Position numbers and translations under genes: made by a program
Assembly: GCA_022870705.1 (NCBI GenBank)
Contig: CP072107.1
Location: forward strand, 680,501 to 744,500
Origin: Oscillospiraceae bacterium CM
GTDB lineage: Bacteria > Bacillota > Clostridia > Oscillospirales > Oscillospiraceae
DNA: 64,000 bases
Direction: 5' to 3'
Shown: positions 32,557-41,744 of the stretch, piece after piece
How the letters are laid out: the number at the start of each line of letters is the position of its first letter
Numbering within the stretch: the first letter of the stretch is position 1
Notes under the pieces: generated by a model
What the model was told of the DNA's origin: nothing
The model's database searches: none
The model's input: only the letters and a program-made list of their open reading frames with translations

Positions 32557-33451
32557 AATTTTTTCCACGGAAGAATCCCGCGCGGACGCAAACCGGGAAA
32601 AAGTCATGGAACTGCCGTTGGCCGAGCTTTATCCCTTTAAAAACCATCCGTTTAGAGTTGTGGATGATGAGGCCATGCGGGATACAGCCGAGAGCATTGA
32701 GAAATACGGCGTACTTGTTCCTGCCATTGCGCGCCCCCGTGCCGAGGGCGGGTATGAACTTGTGGCGGGGCACCGGCGAAAGCGCGGCTGTGAGTTGGCT
32801 GGCAAGGAAACTATGCCGGTCATCGTCCGCAATCTGGACGACGATGCAGCCACAATTATCATGGTTGACAGTAATCTACAGAGAGACAGTTTGCTTCCCA
32901 GCGAACGGGCTTTTGCCTACAAATTGAAGCTGGAAGCTATCAAGAGACAGGCTGGCAGACCATCCAAAGAAAATGGTGACCAAGTTGGGCACAATTCTTT
33001 TGGCAAGCGGAGTGTGGAAATCATTGCTGAAAATGCCCCGGATAGTCGCAATCAAATACAGCGGTATATCCGTCTAACCGAGTTAACTCCCATCATTCTT
33101 GAAATGGTGGACACAAAGAAAATCGCCTTTAACCCCGCTGTGGAACTATCTTATCTTAAGCCGGAAGAACAGACGCTTTTGCTGGACGCAATGGACAGCG
33201 AACAGGCGACCCCTTCACTCTCACAGGCACAGCGACTTAAAAAGTTCAGTCAGGAAGGTACGCTTTCCATCGACGTGATGCGGGCCATTATGTCGGAGGA
33301 AAAGAAAAGCGAACTGGATAAGGTAACGCTGCCGAGCGACAAGCTCCGCAAGTATTTCCCCAAGTCATATACACCGCAACAGATGGAGGCAACCATTTTT
33401 AAATTGCTGGAGCAGTGGCAAAAGCGCCGACAGCGGGAACAGGAACGGTAA
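32513..33451 (+). CDS. ParB-family partition protein
   Basis: The 312-residue protein has the ParB N-terminal nuclease-like domain (PLAELYPFKNHPFRV, MRDTAESIEKYGVLVP, ELVAGHRRKRGCELAG) and a helix-turn-helix (RSVEIIAENAPDSRNQIQRY) followed by a longer C-terminal part. TTG 32513 with AAGGAGG 10 bases upstream lies inside parA, indicating coupled translation. The repeats at 30957-31095 are candidate partition sites, although no canonical parS was seen. Confidence 0.9.
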   Translation: MKSSAKNIKLTSVDEIFSTEESRADANREKVMELPLAELYPFKNHPFRVVDDEAMRDTAESIEKYGVLVPAIARPRAEGGYELVAGHRRKRGCELAGKETMPVIVRNLDDDAATIIMVDSNLQRDSLLPSERAFAYKLKLEAIKRQAGRPSKENGDQVGHNSFGKRSVEIIAENAPDSRNQIQRYIRLTELTPIILEMVDTKKIAFNPAVELSYLKPEEQTLLLDAMDSEQATPSLSQAQRLKKFSQEGTLSIDVMRAIMSEEKKSELDKVTLPSDKLRKYFPKSYTPQQMEATIFKLLEQWQKRRQREQER

Positions 33452-33523
33452 CACGCGGCGTTTCGGGCGTTCTGACAGGAACGTCTTTTTTCATGCCCGC
33501 CCACGGAAAGGAGGTGCCTGCCT

Positions 33524-34465
33524 ATGGCTGTATTTCGCGTGGAGAAAACGAGGGATTACACGGTTATGGCAAATCATCATTTAAAAAACCGGGCTTTAAC
33601 GCTCAAAGCAAAAGGACTTTTGTCCTTAATGCTCTCCCTGCCGGAAGATTGGGACTATACGCTGAAAGGGCTATCCCTTATCAGCGTGGAGGGCATCGAC
33701 GCGATCCGCGAGGCGGTCAGGGAATTGGAGTGCGCCGGATATATCATCCGTTCCAGAGAACGCAACGGCAAAGGGCAGCTCAAGGGTACGGAATATGTGA
33801 TCTACGAAAAGCCTCATTCGTCCGAAGCCCCACCTGGAGGGGAAAACCCTGCACAGGAAAATCCAACATTGGATAATCCAACGCAGGAAAAGCCTATGCT
33901 GGGTTCTCCTGCATTGGCCGAGCCTATACAGGAAAATCCAACGCAATTAAATACTAAGGGATTAAAAACTTATCCAGAAAATACCCAAACAGTAAATCCT
34001 CATGGAGCAAATCCTTATCCATCAAATCCGAATCCATCCTATCGGGCAACCGGTTCGGAAAACTCTGCCGGATGGGATGAGATGGGATACGATGAGGCGT
34101 CCAGATACAGGGAAATGGTTCTGGAGAACCTCGAATACGACCTGCTGGTGCAAGACCGAAAAACAAACCGGGAACGGTTAGATGAAATTGTAGACCTCAT
34201 CGTAGAAACGCTCTGCTCCACCAAGCCGACAATCTGCGTTTCAGGGGACGATTACCCCGCTTCGCTTGTGAAGGAAAAGCTGCTGCGGTTGACCAGCACC
34301 CACATGGATTACGTTTTTGAGTGCCTGGACAAAAACACCACCTATGTTCGCAACATCAAGAAATACCTGTTGGCTACCCTGTTCAACGCACCCAGCACCA
34401 TCGACAGCTATTATTCGGCGCTGGTCAATCACGATCTGTATGGCGACGGCTCACGGGGACGGTAA
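33524..34465 (+). CDS. Replication-type helix-turn-helix protein with DUF6017 domain
   Basis: The 313-residue protein begins with a winged helix typical of element replication initiators (NHHLKNRALTLKAKGLLSLM, LKGLSLISVEGIDAIREAVR). A linker with repeated NPTQ/NPT units rich in Asn/Pro (about 110-180) leads to a C-terminal DUF6017 domain (YREMVLENLEYDLLVQD, DYVFECLDKNTTYVRNIKKY). It probably binds DNA at the element origin; initiator function is inferred. GGAGG precedes ATG 33524. Confidence 0.85.
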   Translation: MAVFRVEKTRDYTVMANHHLKNRALTLKAKGLLSLMLSLPEDWDYTLKGLSLISVEGIDAIREAVRELECAGYIIRSRERNGKGQLKGTEYVIYEKPHSSEAPPGGENPAQENPTLDNPTQEKPMLGSPALAEPIQENPTQLNTKGLKTYPENTQTVNPHGANPYPSNPNPSYRATGSENSAGWDEMGYDEASRYREMVLENLEYDLLVQDRKTNRERLDEIVDLIVETLCSTKPTICVSGDDYPASLVKEKLLRLTSTHMDYVFECLDKNTTYVRNIKKYLLATLFNAPSTIDSYYSALVNHDLYGDGSRGR

Positions 34466-34517
34466 ACGTTCATCGCGGGCCTATTTTTATCCTCAAAACA
34501 GAAAGGAGAACCTTTGT

Positions 34518-34880
34518 ATGAAACGACCCTTTGCCTACATCACCGCCCCCTGGGGCGCGAACGAGTTTGAAAACACGGAAGCCGCCGCGAAATACTGCCG
34601 GGCCGTGTACGACGCGGGCTTTGCCCCCATCTGCCCGATCCTGTGGCTGCCGCTCTTTCTCGCGGACGATATCCCGCAGGAGCATAAGGACGGTATCGAC
34701 ATGGCCCGCGACCTGCTGCGCCGCGCCCATGTACTGGTGGTCTGCGGGCATACCGTGGACGAGCAGGTGAAAAACGACATCGCCGTTGCCCAGCGCCTGA
34801 ACATCACGGCCACGACGCTGGACGGCATCCTGACCGTGAAACGGCAGGGCCGGAAAGACCCGCAGTCCAAAAATCTTTAG
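34518..34880 (+). CDS. Nucleoside-deoxyribosyltransferase-like (DUF4406/DUF7768-type) protein
   Basis: The 120-residue protein resembles the short Rossmann-like family seen in mobile elements: AYITAPWGANEFENTEAAAKY, ICPILWLPLFL, and ARDLLRRAHVLVVCGHTVDE. Related proteins are said to have a nucleoside 2-deoxyribosyltransferase fold, but catalysis is unproven. AAAGGAG precedes ATG 34518. It lies between the replication gene and cpaB. Confidence 0.65.
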   Translation: MKRPFAYITAPWGANEFENTEAAAKYCRAVYDAGFAPICPILWLPLFLADDIPQEHKDGIDMARDLLRRAHVLVVCGHTVDEQVKNDIAVAQRLNITATTLDGILTVKRQGRKDPQSKNL

Positions 34881-34893
34881 GAGGAATACAGTT

Positions 34894-35661
34894 ATGAAGC
34901 TATTGAAAAACAAACTCATTATCGGCTCCCTGTGCATCCTGCTGGGCCTGCTATTCAGTTTTGTCGCCCTGCCCGCCCTGTTTGATGGTGGGCAGGACAC
35001 AGCCGTCAGCGTAGTCCGCATGAAAACGCCCGTGCAGGCCGGAGAACAGATCACCGCCGAAATGGTGGAGATCGTGAGCGTGCCGGAATATTTAGCGTCG
35101 GGCCTGCTGCGCGACATCGCTTCGGCGGTTGGACAATACGCCAACGCCGACCTTTACGCCGGGGATTATCTCACCGCCGCAAAGCTTTCTCAGGAGTTGC
35201 CGGAACGCAGCCTTCTTTCGGCGGGCGAAGCCAAGGGCAGGACAGTGGTATCCGTCACCTTGCCTTCCCTGGCCTCCGGTGTTTCCGGGCGCATCCTTCC
35301 CGGTGATGTGGTGACGGTTATCGCCATTCCCAAAGGCAACACAAACCAGACGCTTGGTATCGACCCGGAAACGGAGCCGGTCGATTCCTCCGGCGCGGTC
35401 ATTTACCCCGAGCTGGAATATATCGAGGTCTGCATGATAACCGACAGTACCGGCGCGGACGCGGAGGTTACTGCCAACCCGGAGGAAGATATGGAAAACA
35501 GCCTGCCCGTCACCGTGTCCTTCTACGCTACACAGGAACAGGCCGTCCGGCTGGCCGAGCTGGAACAGCAGGGCGTTTTCCATATCGCGTTTGTTGCCCG
35601 CGGAGAATCCGTAACGAAATACATCTCCGACGCCGTTCTTGCGGGAACGGAGGTGGATTGA
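34894..35661 (+). CDS. cpaB: CpaB/RcpC-like Tad pilus assembly protein
   Basis: The 255-residue protein has an N-terminal membrane anchor (about 8-30), a SAF domain (MKTPVQAGEQITAEMVEIV, LYAGDYLTAAKL) and the RcpC-type domain (RTVVSVTLPSLASGVSGRIL, PGDVVTVIAIP). In Tad systems CpaB acts at the cell envelope in pilus assembly. A secretin, its usual partner in diderms, is absent, as expected for a Gram-positive host. First gene of the pilus locus; GGAGG lies before ATG 34894. Confidence 0.85.
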   Translation: MKLLKNKLIIGSLCILLGLLFSFVALPALFDGGQDTAVSVVRMKTPVQAGEQITAEMVEIVSVPEYLASGLLRDIASAVGQYANADLYAGDYLTAAKLSQELPERSLLSAGEAKGRTVVSVTLPSLASGVSGRILPGDVVTVIAIPKGNTNQTLGIDPETEPVDSSGAVIYPELEYIEVCMITDSTGADAEVTANPEEDMENSLPVTVSFYATQEQAVRLAELEQQGVFHIAFVARGESVTKYISDAVLAGTEVD

Positions 35662-35662
35662 C

Positions 35663-36394
35663 ATGCTCATCGCCATATGGGGACGGGACGGCACCGGAAA
35701 AAGCGCGCTCAGCGACGCGTTGGGCGGGCAGCTTGCCAAACGGAGCGTCACGGCCATCCTCGACACCGACCTCACCCAGCCTACCTTGCCCATGCGGGTA
35801 AACGGTAAAAAGCTCGCTGGGGATGCGTCGCTCGGCAAGGCCATATCCGGCGGCATAACCGGCGGCATCGCCCATTACCTGCATCGTCACCCGCGCCGCA
35901 AGAGTTTGTTTTATGCGGGGCTGACCGATACGGACGAATACATGACTTACGAGATCGGGCTGGAAGCCAAGGACGCGGCACAGGATTTCATCAGCCAGTG
36001 CGCGGGGCTTGCGGATACGGTGATCCTTGACCTTTCGGGACAGCGCACCGACCCCTTTATTCCTTGCGCCCTTGCCCGTGCGGAAAAAGTGATCGTCCTC
36101 ATTACGCCGGATGTGCAGGGCGTCTGCTGGTTTAACGCCGTAAAGCCGCTGCTGGAAGCCATGAACGCCCAGGGGCGTGTGCTGCCGGTTGCGGCCATGG
36201 TGGATCACCATGCCGTCGATGCCGTGGAAAAGATATTGGATTTGCGATTCGCCGCCGAATTGCCCTATGTTCGGGAACTTCGGCAAATACAGGATACCGG
36301 CGCTGACCCGCTGGACGGTACTACGCGCGCCGCTGCCCGATACGCCAAGCAGGTACGAAAGCTCTGCGGGCTGCTGAAGGAGGTGGGCACATGA
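35663..36394 (+). CDS. cpaE: CpaE/TadZ-like MinD-family ATPase
   Basis: The 243-residue protein starts straight at a P-loop, MLIAIWGRDGTGKSALSDAL, rather than the KGGxGKT of standard CpaE, and lacks the receiver-like N-terminal domain of many TadZ. It retains a switch-like VILDLSGQRTDPF and the VIVLITPDVQGV strand. It presumably places the pilus machine at the membrane. ATG 35663 has GGAGG 9 bases upstream; the gene overlaps cpaF by 4 bases. Confidence 0.75.
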   Translation: MLIAIWGRDGTGKSALSDALGGQLAKRSVTAILDTDLTQPTLPMRVNGKKLAGDASLGKAISGGITGGIAHYLHRHPRRKSLFYAGLTDTDEYMTYEIGLEAKDAAQDFISQCAGLADTVILDLSGQRTDPFIPCALARAEKVIVLITPDVQGVCWFNAVKPLLEAMNAQGRVLPVAAMVDHHAVDAVEKILDLRFAAELPYVRELRQIQDTGADPLDGTTRAAARYAKQVRKLCGLLKEVGT

Positions 36395-37722
36395 ACCATA
36401 CGCTTCGGGAACTGGTTTACGAAGAACAGAACACCGGCGTACAGGAAAAGGACGCTTATGAAGCCGTGCTGGAACAGGTGCGCGGCTATGTGTCGGAAAC
36501 CCACGCGGAAACCCTTGCTCAAAGCCTTACCGAAAAATCCGCAACGGAATCCATCAAGCGGTTGATCGAAGAATACGTTACAACCCAGCATTTGCGTGTG
36601 GACGGATGCTCCATACAGGAGCTGACCGACCGGATTTACAGGGACATGGCGGGTTTCGGGTTTCTGGATCGGTATATTGCCGACCCGGACGTTGAAGAAA
36701 TCAACGGGAATAGCTGGCGGGATATCGAGATCGTCACGCGTTCCGGGTGGAGAAAAATCCCGGAGCGTTTTCTTTCTCCACAGCACGCCGAAGATACCTT
36801 GCGCAAGATGGTGCGCCTGGGTGGTTTGGTGCTGGACGGCACAAACCCAACGGTGGACAGCTACATCACGCAGGGCATCCGCATATCAGCCATCATCCCG
36901 CCCGTCACCGACAGGCGCAGCGGCGCGGTGTTCTCGATCCGACGCCAGCGCATGGCGCGCGTGACGAAACAGCAGCTTGTAGATTGGAACACGGCGACGC
37001 CGGAAATGCTGGATTTTCTCGCGCTTTGCATAAACTTCGGCGTATCCATCGGGCTGGCAGGTAAAACCGGGAGCGGCAAGACCACCGATATTTCCTATCT
37101 GCTGGGGGCTGCCGACAAAGCTAAGCGCATCTATACCATAGAGGAAACGCGGGAGCTGGATTTGTTTAGCGTGGACGATCAGGGGAACGCGCAAAATCGC
37201 GTGATCCATACCTGCACCCGGCCCAGCGACATGGAAAGCGCCGACGTGGATATGAACGACCTGCTGCGCAAAGCCCTGCGCTTTTCACCGGATATCATCG
37301 TGGTTGCGGAAATGCGCGGCGCGGAAGCCATGACCGCGCAGGAGGCGGCCCGAACCGGGCATACGGTAGTGACCAGTCTGCACGCCAACTCCGCACGGAA
37401 AGCCTATGGGCGTATCCTCTCCATGTGCCAGATGTCGGGTACCCATATCTCTACCAATATTCTCATGGGCTTCGTGGCCGAGGCGTTCCCCGTTATGGCA
37501 TTCAAAAAACAATCGCCAGACGGCACACGCCGTATCATGGAGATCGTGGAGGCCACCGGCGTGCGGGACGGCGCGGTACAGGCCAGCACGCTTTTTCGCT
37601 ACGATACCGCGACCGGCAGCTTTGTTCAGGCGGGCGGCATATCCGAAAGCCTTGCGGACTCGCTGTTGGAAAACGGCGCGGAACAAGCTGCCGTAGCCCG
37701 TTTCAGGGAGGTAAAGACATGA
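36391..37722 (+). CDS. cpaF: CpaF/TadA-type secretion ATPase
   Basis: The 443-residue ATPase is of the VirB11/TadA family: N-terminal helical domain, Walker A GLAGKTGSGKTTDISYL (about residue 220), Asp box EETRELDLF, Walker B PDIIVVAEMRGAEAM and His box GHTVVTSLHANSARKAYGRI. It powers pilus assembly. Start and end overlap neighbours by 4 bases each, showing one tightly coupled operon. It is distinct from the conjugation ATPases VirB4 and VirD4. Confidence 0.93.
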   Translation: MNHTLRELVYEEQNTGVQEKDAYEAVLEQVRGYVSETHAETLAQSLTEKSATESIKRLIEEYVTTQHLRVDGCSIQELTDRIYRDMAGFGFLDRYIADPDVEEINGNSWRDIEIVTRSGWRKIPERFLSPQHAEDTLRKMVRLGGLVLDGTNPTVDSYITQGIRISAIIPPVTDRRSGAVFSIRRQRMARVTKQQLVDWNTATPEMLDFLALCINFGVSIGLAGKTGSGKTTDISYLLGAADKAKRIYTIEETRELDLFSVDDQGNAQNRVIHTCTRPSDMESADVDMNDLLRKALRFSPDIIVVAEMRGAEAMTAQEAARTGHTVVTSLHANSARKAYGRILSMCQMSGTHISTNILMGFVAEAFPVMAFKKQSPDGTRRIMEIVEATGVRDGAVQASTLFRYDTATGSFVQAGGISESLADSLLENGAEQAAVARFREVKT

Positions 37723-38654
37723 TTCTCGTTCAGATACTTTGTGCCCTGCTCATCATCGCGGGGCTTTTTTTGATGCACGGCCTCAGCGTTTCGGATATGA
37801 TCGGCTGGCTCGTAAACCCCTTCCAGCGGCAGCATGAACGGAAAAAGAAAATACGCCGTATCACCGGCAAACGTAAAGGCCGACTGGCCGCCGCTGCGGA
37901 CAATGCCAGAGAAATGCTGACGGCAGCCAATATGGGCGAAAAGATCGGCTCATACAAGCTGGCGGCGGTGCTGCTGGCATCCATTGGACTGCTTATCGGA
38001 CTGGTGTTGGATAACGTTCTTGCCGGACTGGTGCTGGCTGTCGGTCTTGGTTGCTCGCCGCTGATCGTGATCCGTATCCGCACCGGCGATTATATCCGAA
38101 GCCTGCACGAAAAGCTGGAAAGCGCAATGGGCACCGTCACCAACAGCTATGTTTCCTCTGGCGACCTGATCGGCGCGGTGGAAAGCAGCCTGCATCTGCT
38201 CCCGACCCCGTTGGACGGCGTATTCCGGCAGTTCCATAGGGAAATCCAGCTCATTGATTCCGATGTGGTAAAGGCTCTTGGAAGGCTGCGCACCCGGATT
38301 GATAACCGGTATTGGCGGGACTGGTGCGACGTGCTGGTGCAATGCCAGCGTGACCGGCAACTCCGGTACGCGCTGCCCGGCATTGTGAACCGGTTGGGCG
38401 AAATGCGCCGGGCACAGATGGAAGCGGATACCGCCATACAAAAGCAGATCAGCGATTACATCCTCACGGTTCTGATCGTTCTCGGCTCCATCCCCCTGAT
38501 GGCCGCCATGATGCCGGATTGGTACACCATGCTCTCGCAGACGGCGGCGGGGAAAATCACGCTGGCCGTGGTACTGGCCGCTGTGCTGGCAACGGCCGTT
38601 TGGGTGGCACGGCTATACCGCCCGGTGGTCGCGGAAGGCGGTGAAAAGCTATGA
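37719..38654 (+). CDS. tadB: TadB-like pilus platform protein
   Basis: The 311-residue protein has an N-terminal hydrophobic helix, a basic segment, two helices at about 85-130, a T2SSF-type cytoplasmic domain (SAMGTVTNSYVSSGDLIGAV) and two C-terminal helices (SDYILTVLIVLGSIPLMAAM). This is the layout of TadB, one of two inner-membrane platform proteins. The ATG overlaps the cpaF stop (ATGA). Confidence 0.85.
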   Translation: MILVQILCALLIIAGLFLMHGLSVSDMIGWLVNPFQRQHERKKKIRRITGKRKGRLAAAADNAREMLTAANMGEKIGSYKLAAVLLASIGLLIGLVLDNVLAGLVLAVGLGCSPLIVIRIRTGDYIRSLHEKLESAMGTVTNSYVSSGDLIGAVESSLHLLPTPLDGVFRQFHREIQLIDSDVVKALGRLRTRIDNRYWRDWCDVLVQCQRDRQLRYALPGIVNRLGEMRRAQMEADTAIQKQISDYILTVLIVLGSIPLMAAMMPDWYTMLSQTAAGKITLAVVLAAVLATAVWVARLYRPVVAEGGEKL

Positions 38655-39523
38655 CAGTTCTATATTACGGACTGCCCGGTCTGCTCATCGCCTTTGGTCT
38701 GTTCCGTATTGCGCAAACGGCGCTGCCCGACCGCAAAGCGGTGAACGCGATACGCAATATCCACGGAAAGCGCGATATAGCCCAGCACTTGCAGTCTGCG
38801 CTTTTGCCGGTGGCGCGGTTTTTCTCAAAACGGTTTCCCATGAGCGAATACAAGGCAAAGCGGATGGAGGCTGATTTTTCCCGCTTGGGTTTGGCACAAA
38901 ACCCATCGGAATATGTGGGCGCGGCCATGGCAAAATCCATGCTGCTTGCCCTGACCGGCCTTTTGTTTGTCCCTTTGGGCGTTCCGTGGCTGACATTTAT
39001 CACCGCCTTTGCTGCCCTACTCGCATACTTTCAGGCGATACAGTCTATCCGAAAACAAGCGGAGGCGCTGAACCGCGAGATCGAAGCGGAGCTTCCGCGC
39101 CTTGTGGAAACCCTCAATTACGCCTTGCAGGACAGCCGCGACCTGCTTGCTTTCTTTGAGAAGTACCGCCGCGTGGCGGGAAAGGCGTTGGGTACGGAGC
39201 TTGACCGCCTGTTAGCCAACATGAAAACCGGCAATCAGGAAGCGGCTCTGCGCCGAATGGACGCGCGGCTCGGCCTGCCGTCCTTCTCCGCTTTGTGCGC
39301 GATTCTTTGCGGCGTGCATCAGGGCGTGGATCAGCGTGTCAGCCTGCTGGTGCTGGAACAGGATTTGCGTACAAAAGAGCGCGAAGCCCTCCGGCGCGTC
39401 ATGGAGAAGAAGCCCGGACGCATTAAGACGGCTTCGTTTATTCTCACAGTATTGATGATATTGATGTTTATGGTGCCGCTGGTTCTGATGATTCTGGAGA
39501 ACCTGCAAGCCGCGGGCATGTAA
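38651..39523 (+). CDS. tadC: TadC-like pilus platform protein
   Basis: The 290-residue protein has an N-terminal helix, two middle helices (about 95-130), a T2SSF-like domain (EIEAELPRLVETLNYALQDS) and one or two C-terminal helices (FILTVLMILMFMVPLVLMIL). It should pair with the preceding TadB-like protein. It overlaps tadB by 4 bases. The 137-base gap after it holds a weak hairpin (about 39544-39575) and the pilin ribosome site. Confidence 0.82.
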   Translation: MTVLYYGLPGLLIAFGLFRIAQTALPDRKAVNAIRNIHGKRDIAQHLQSALLPVARFFSKRFPMSEYKAKRMEADFSRLGLAQNPSEYVGAAMAKSMLLALTGLLFVPLGVPWLTFITAFAALLAYFQAIQSIRKQAEALNREIEAELPRLVETLNYALQDSRDLLAFFEKYRRVAGKALGTELDRLLANMKTGNQEAALRRMDARLGLPSFSALCAILCGVHQGVDQRVSLLVLEQDLRTKEREALRRVMEKKPGRIKTASFILTVLMILMFMVPLVLMILENLQAAGM

Positions 39524-39660
39524 ACAATCCATCCGCTTACCAAGGCAGCGCCGAAAGGAGGGCTGCTTTTTCTATGCGCTGCCGGATTCGGGCGGGTTTT
39601 ATATATACGCCATCCCCGAACATCCACCAATATTTTATATGAAGAAAAGGAGAAATCATC

Positions 39661-39864
39661 ATGCAGAAAATCAAAAACACCATTCGCCGTTTCGCCGCCG
39701 ACCGGAAAGCCGAGGGCTTTTTGGATGTCGCCATGAAAATCCTCATCGTCGTGGTCATCGGCGCTGCCGTGCTGCTCATTCTCAGAACTTCCGTACCGAC
39801 TCTGTTCCAGGGGTTGATTGACAAAATCGCTGGTACGCTGACTGGCATTGACATACTGAAGTAA
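39661..39864 (+). CDS. Pilin-like small protein (DUF6133)
   Basis: The 67-residue protein has a basic N-terminus, a short acidic/Gly motif AEGFLDVAMK, then one hydrophobic helix and a short C-terminal tail, as in Flp-type pilins. The motif resembles a prepilin peptidase site (G then F), but the Glu at +5 of classical pilins is Ala. The next protein shares the same motif (AEGYIDVA), suggesting common processing. It is the best candidate for the major pilin of this locus. AAAGGAG precedes ATG 39661. Confidence 0.72.
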   Translation: MQKIKNTIRRFAADRKAEGFLDVAMKILIVVVIGAAVLLILRTSVPTLFQGLIDKIAGTLTGIDILK

Positions 39865-39892
39865 AACGGAGAAACACATTACAAAATGGCAT

Positions 39893-39916
39893 GGGGGCTG
39901 CCCAGCAGCGGCCCCC
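39893..39916 (+). other. Stem-loop after the pilin-like gene
   Basis: GGGGGC and GCCCCC pair around a 12-base loop, flanked by ATG and CAT that extend the stem imperfectly. It has no T-run and sits between the pilin-like and DUF4320 genes, so it could stabilise the upstream mRNA and raise pilin output over downstream genes. Confidence 0.5.
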
Positions 39917-39938
39917 TTCCCATTTGGAAAGGAGCCGT

Positions 39939-40364
39939 ATGAGGAAAAGGTTTATCCGCGACCAGACCGCCGAGGGCTATATCGATGTGGCAATCACCGT
40001 GCTAATCGTATTTACCCTTATGGCGTCGCTCATGGCGCTGTTCCCAATATTCACCGCCCAGCAGAGCCTTAATCAGACCGCTCGATATATGGCGCGCACC
40101 GTGGAGCTTTACGGAAAAGCCGATGACGCAACGCTCAGTTCCGTCACGGAGGACGGGGATTTTACCGTTCCAGACAGCGTTGATGTTGAAACGCAGTGGC
40201 ACGACGTGTCACAAAGAACGATCCAGCTTAAAACACAGTTCACCGTTACTATCGTCAAAACAGTTCCCATTGTGATTCTGAGTCCCGCTTTGGGAGATCC
40301 GCTGGTAATCAATGTACGTATATCCGCATCAGCAAACGGCATTTCGGAGGTGTACTGGAAATGA
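39939..40364 (+). CDS. DUF4320-family pseudopilin-like protein
   Basis: The 141-residue protein begins with the same motif as the pilin-like protein (TAEGYIDVAITVLIVF), one hydrophobic helix, and an extracellular beta-rich part. It is of the DUF4320 family known from clostridial conjugative elements. It is probably a minor pilin or tip protein. GGAAAGGAG precedes ATG 39939, and it overlaps the TadE-like gene by 4 bases. Confidence 0.75.
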   Translation: MRKRFIRDQTAEGYIDVAITVLIVFTLMASLMALFPIFTAQQSLNQTARYMARTVELYGKADDATLSSVTEDGDFTVPDSVDVETQWHDVSQRTIQLKTQFTVTIVKTVPIVILSPALGDPLVINVRISASANGISEVYWK

Positions 40365-40828
40365 AGCGTTTTGTCAGGGATACGCGCGGCAGCACACCCA
40401 TTTGGGCGGCTTTTATCATACTCATTCTCATTACACTATCCTTTGTGGTGTATGCGGGCGTGACGGTGTACACGAATTATATGACCTGCGAAACCGAGGT
40501 GGAGCGCGCGGCTGTCATTGCTGTAGACAGCAACATGAAAAACGAAAATGTACGCGATGTAAGTATCGACATCCCCGCACAGCCTACGCAGACCGATGTG
40601 GAGAGCAATTTGGCCGTAGCCGGTTTTGTCAAAAGCGGGAGCCAAAGCTGGAAGAAGTACAAGGGCGATAAGCTGCTTTATGAAATCAGAAATCTTACCG
40701 TTACCGTGGAAAATGAACAGATGCAACTGTCCGGCCTATTCGTGATGCCGCTTCCTTGGACGGTCGGCGGGCAGACGGAGGTGGAAATACCGATCACAGT
40801 GCGCTCCCGAATCCTCTTTTTGGAGTGA
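40361..40828 (+). CDS. TadE-like minor pilin
   Basis: The 155-residue protein has the TadE layout: DTRGSTPIWAAFIILILITL, a single N-terminal helix after an RGS motif, then an extracellular domain with TVTVENEQMQLSGLF. The Glu five residues after the Gly, usual in TadE, is replaced. It is likely a pseudopilin of the same pilus. Confidence 0.72.
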   Translation: MKRFVRDTRGSTPIWAAFIILILITLSFVVYAGVTVYTNYMTCETEVERAAVIAVDSNMKNENVRDVSIDIPAQPTQTDVESNLAVAGFVKSGSQSWKKYKGDKLLYEIRNLTVTVENEQMQLSGLFVMPLPWTVGGQTEVEIPITVRSRILFLE

Positions 40829-40904
40829 CGCCATACCCCCGGTACGCTTGGCTGCAAAGGCAAAGCAGCTAGACTTAAAATATATGACCAAAGGAGGAAG
40901 CACG

Positions 40905-41744
40905 ATGAAAAGGCTCATTATCCTGATTTTTACCTTCGCCTGTGTAGCCCTGCTTTTTGCGGGAACGGCCTTTGCCGGGACAGCGCCGGAAGCGGCAAGC
41001 TATTTTACGCATTCCGGCTACAACAAAACCTACACGGGTGAGGACGGCACAAGCCATACCATGGCGGTTAAGTGGGTAGGCGAAACGTGGAACAAGCTCG
41101 GCACCGTTATTTACAGCATCAATTATGAGGACGTATATCAGAAGGACGGCAATACCTACATCGATGTGATGAGCGCCACCGAGATTTACGAAAACGCGAG
41201 GCCAACCTATCCTGACAGTGAGCGTCACAGCGTTTATCAGGTCAAATGGTATGCGGACAGCAGTAAGGAGGTTGTCAGCGATTACCGGCCCGCAGAGCCG
41301 GAAGAAACGGTTACGCAGACAGCGCCGCCGGAGGAAACGACGGCTCCGACAACGCCATCTGCGGCCCCGGCAGACCCAACACCGGCCTCGACGGACAAAA
41401 CTGCAACAAAACCGACAGAAAGCGTGACGCCCGTTCCGAAATCTTCGGATACGCCGGGCAGCCCACCCGACACCAGCCCCGTGCCATCAGCAGATACACC
41501 AGCGGTCACGACCAGGCCAATACCTGATATAACGGCAGCGCAGGAAAACGTGACTGCCGAAAGCGCCAACCCTTCGCCGTCCGCACCATCACCGGAGGAA
41601 GAACCGGAAAACGCCCCGCAGGACGCCAGCGCTTCCCGATGGATTTGGCTGGTGATTGTCCTCTCCGGGATCAGCGCTTGTATATTGCTTGCCCTTTACC
41701 GGCGCAGGAAGGAGGAAAAAGACCATGAGGATCATGAAGCGTAG
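40905..41744 (+). CDS. Secreted, membrane-anchored Thr/Pro-rich surface protein
   Basis: The 279-residue protein has a signal peptide (cleavage likely after AGTAFAGTA), an N-terminal globular domain (about 25-130), a long Thr/Pro/Glu-rich stalk (about 135-240) and a C-terminal membrane helix with a basic tail (WIWLVIVLSGISACILLAL, YRRRKEE). No LPXTG motif is seen. It is probably a cell-surface protein of the pilus system. AAAGGAGG precedes ATG 40905; its 3' end overlaps the next start by 20 bases. Confidence 0.7.
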   Translation: MKRLIILIFTFACVALLFAGTAFAGTAPEAASYFTHSGYNKTYTGEDGTSHTMAVKWVGETWNKLGTVIYSINYEDVYQKDGNTYIDVMSATEIYENARPTYPDSERHSVYQVKWYADSSKEVVSDYRPAEPEETVTQTAPPEETTAPTTPSAAPADPTPASTDKTATKPTESVTPVPKSSDTPGSPPDTSPVPSADTPAVTTRPIPDITAAQENVTAESANPSPSAPSPEEEPENAPQDASASRWIWLVIVLSGISACILLALYRRRKEEKDHEDHEA

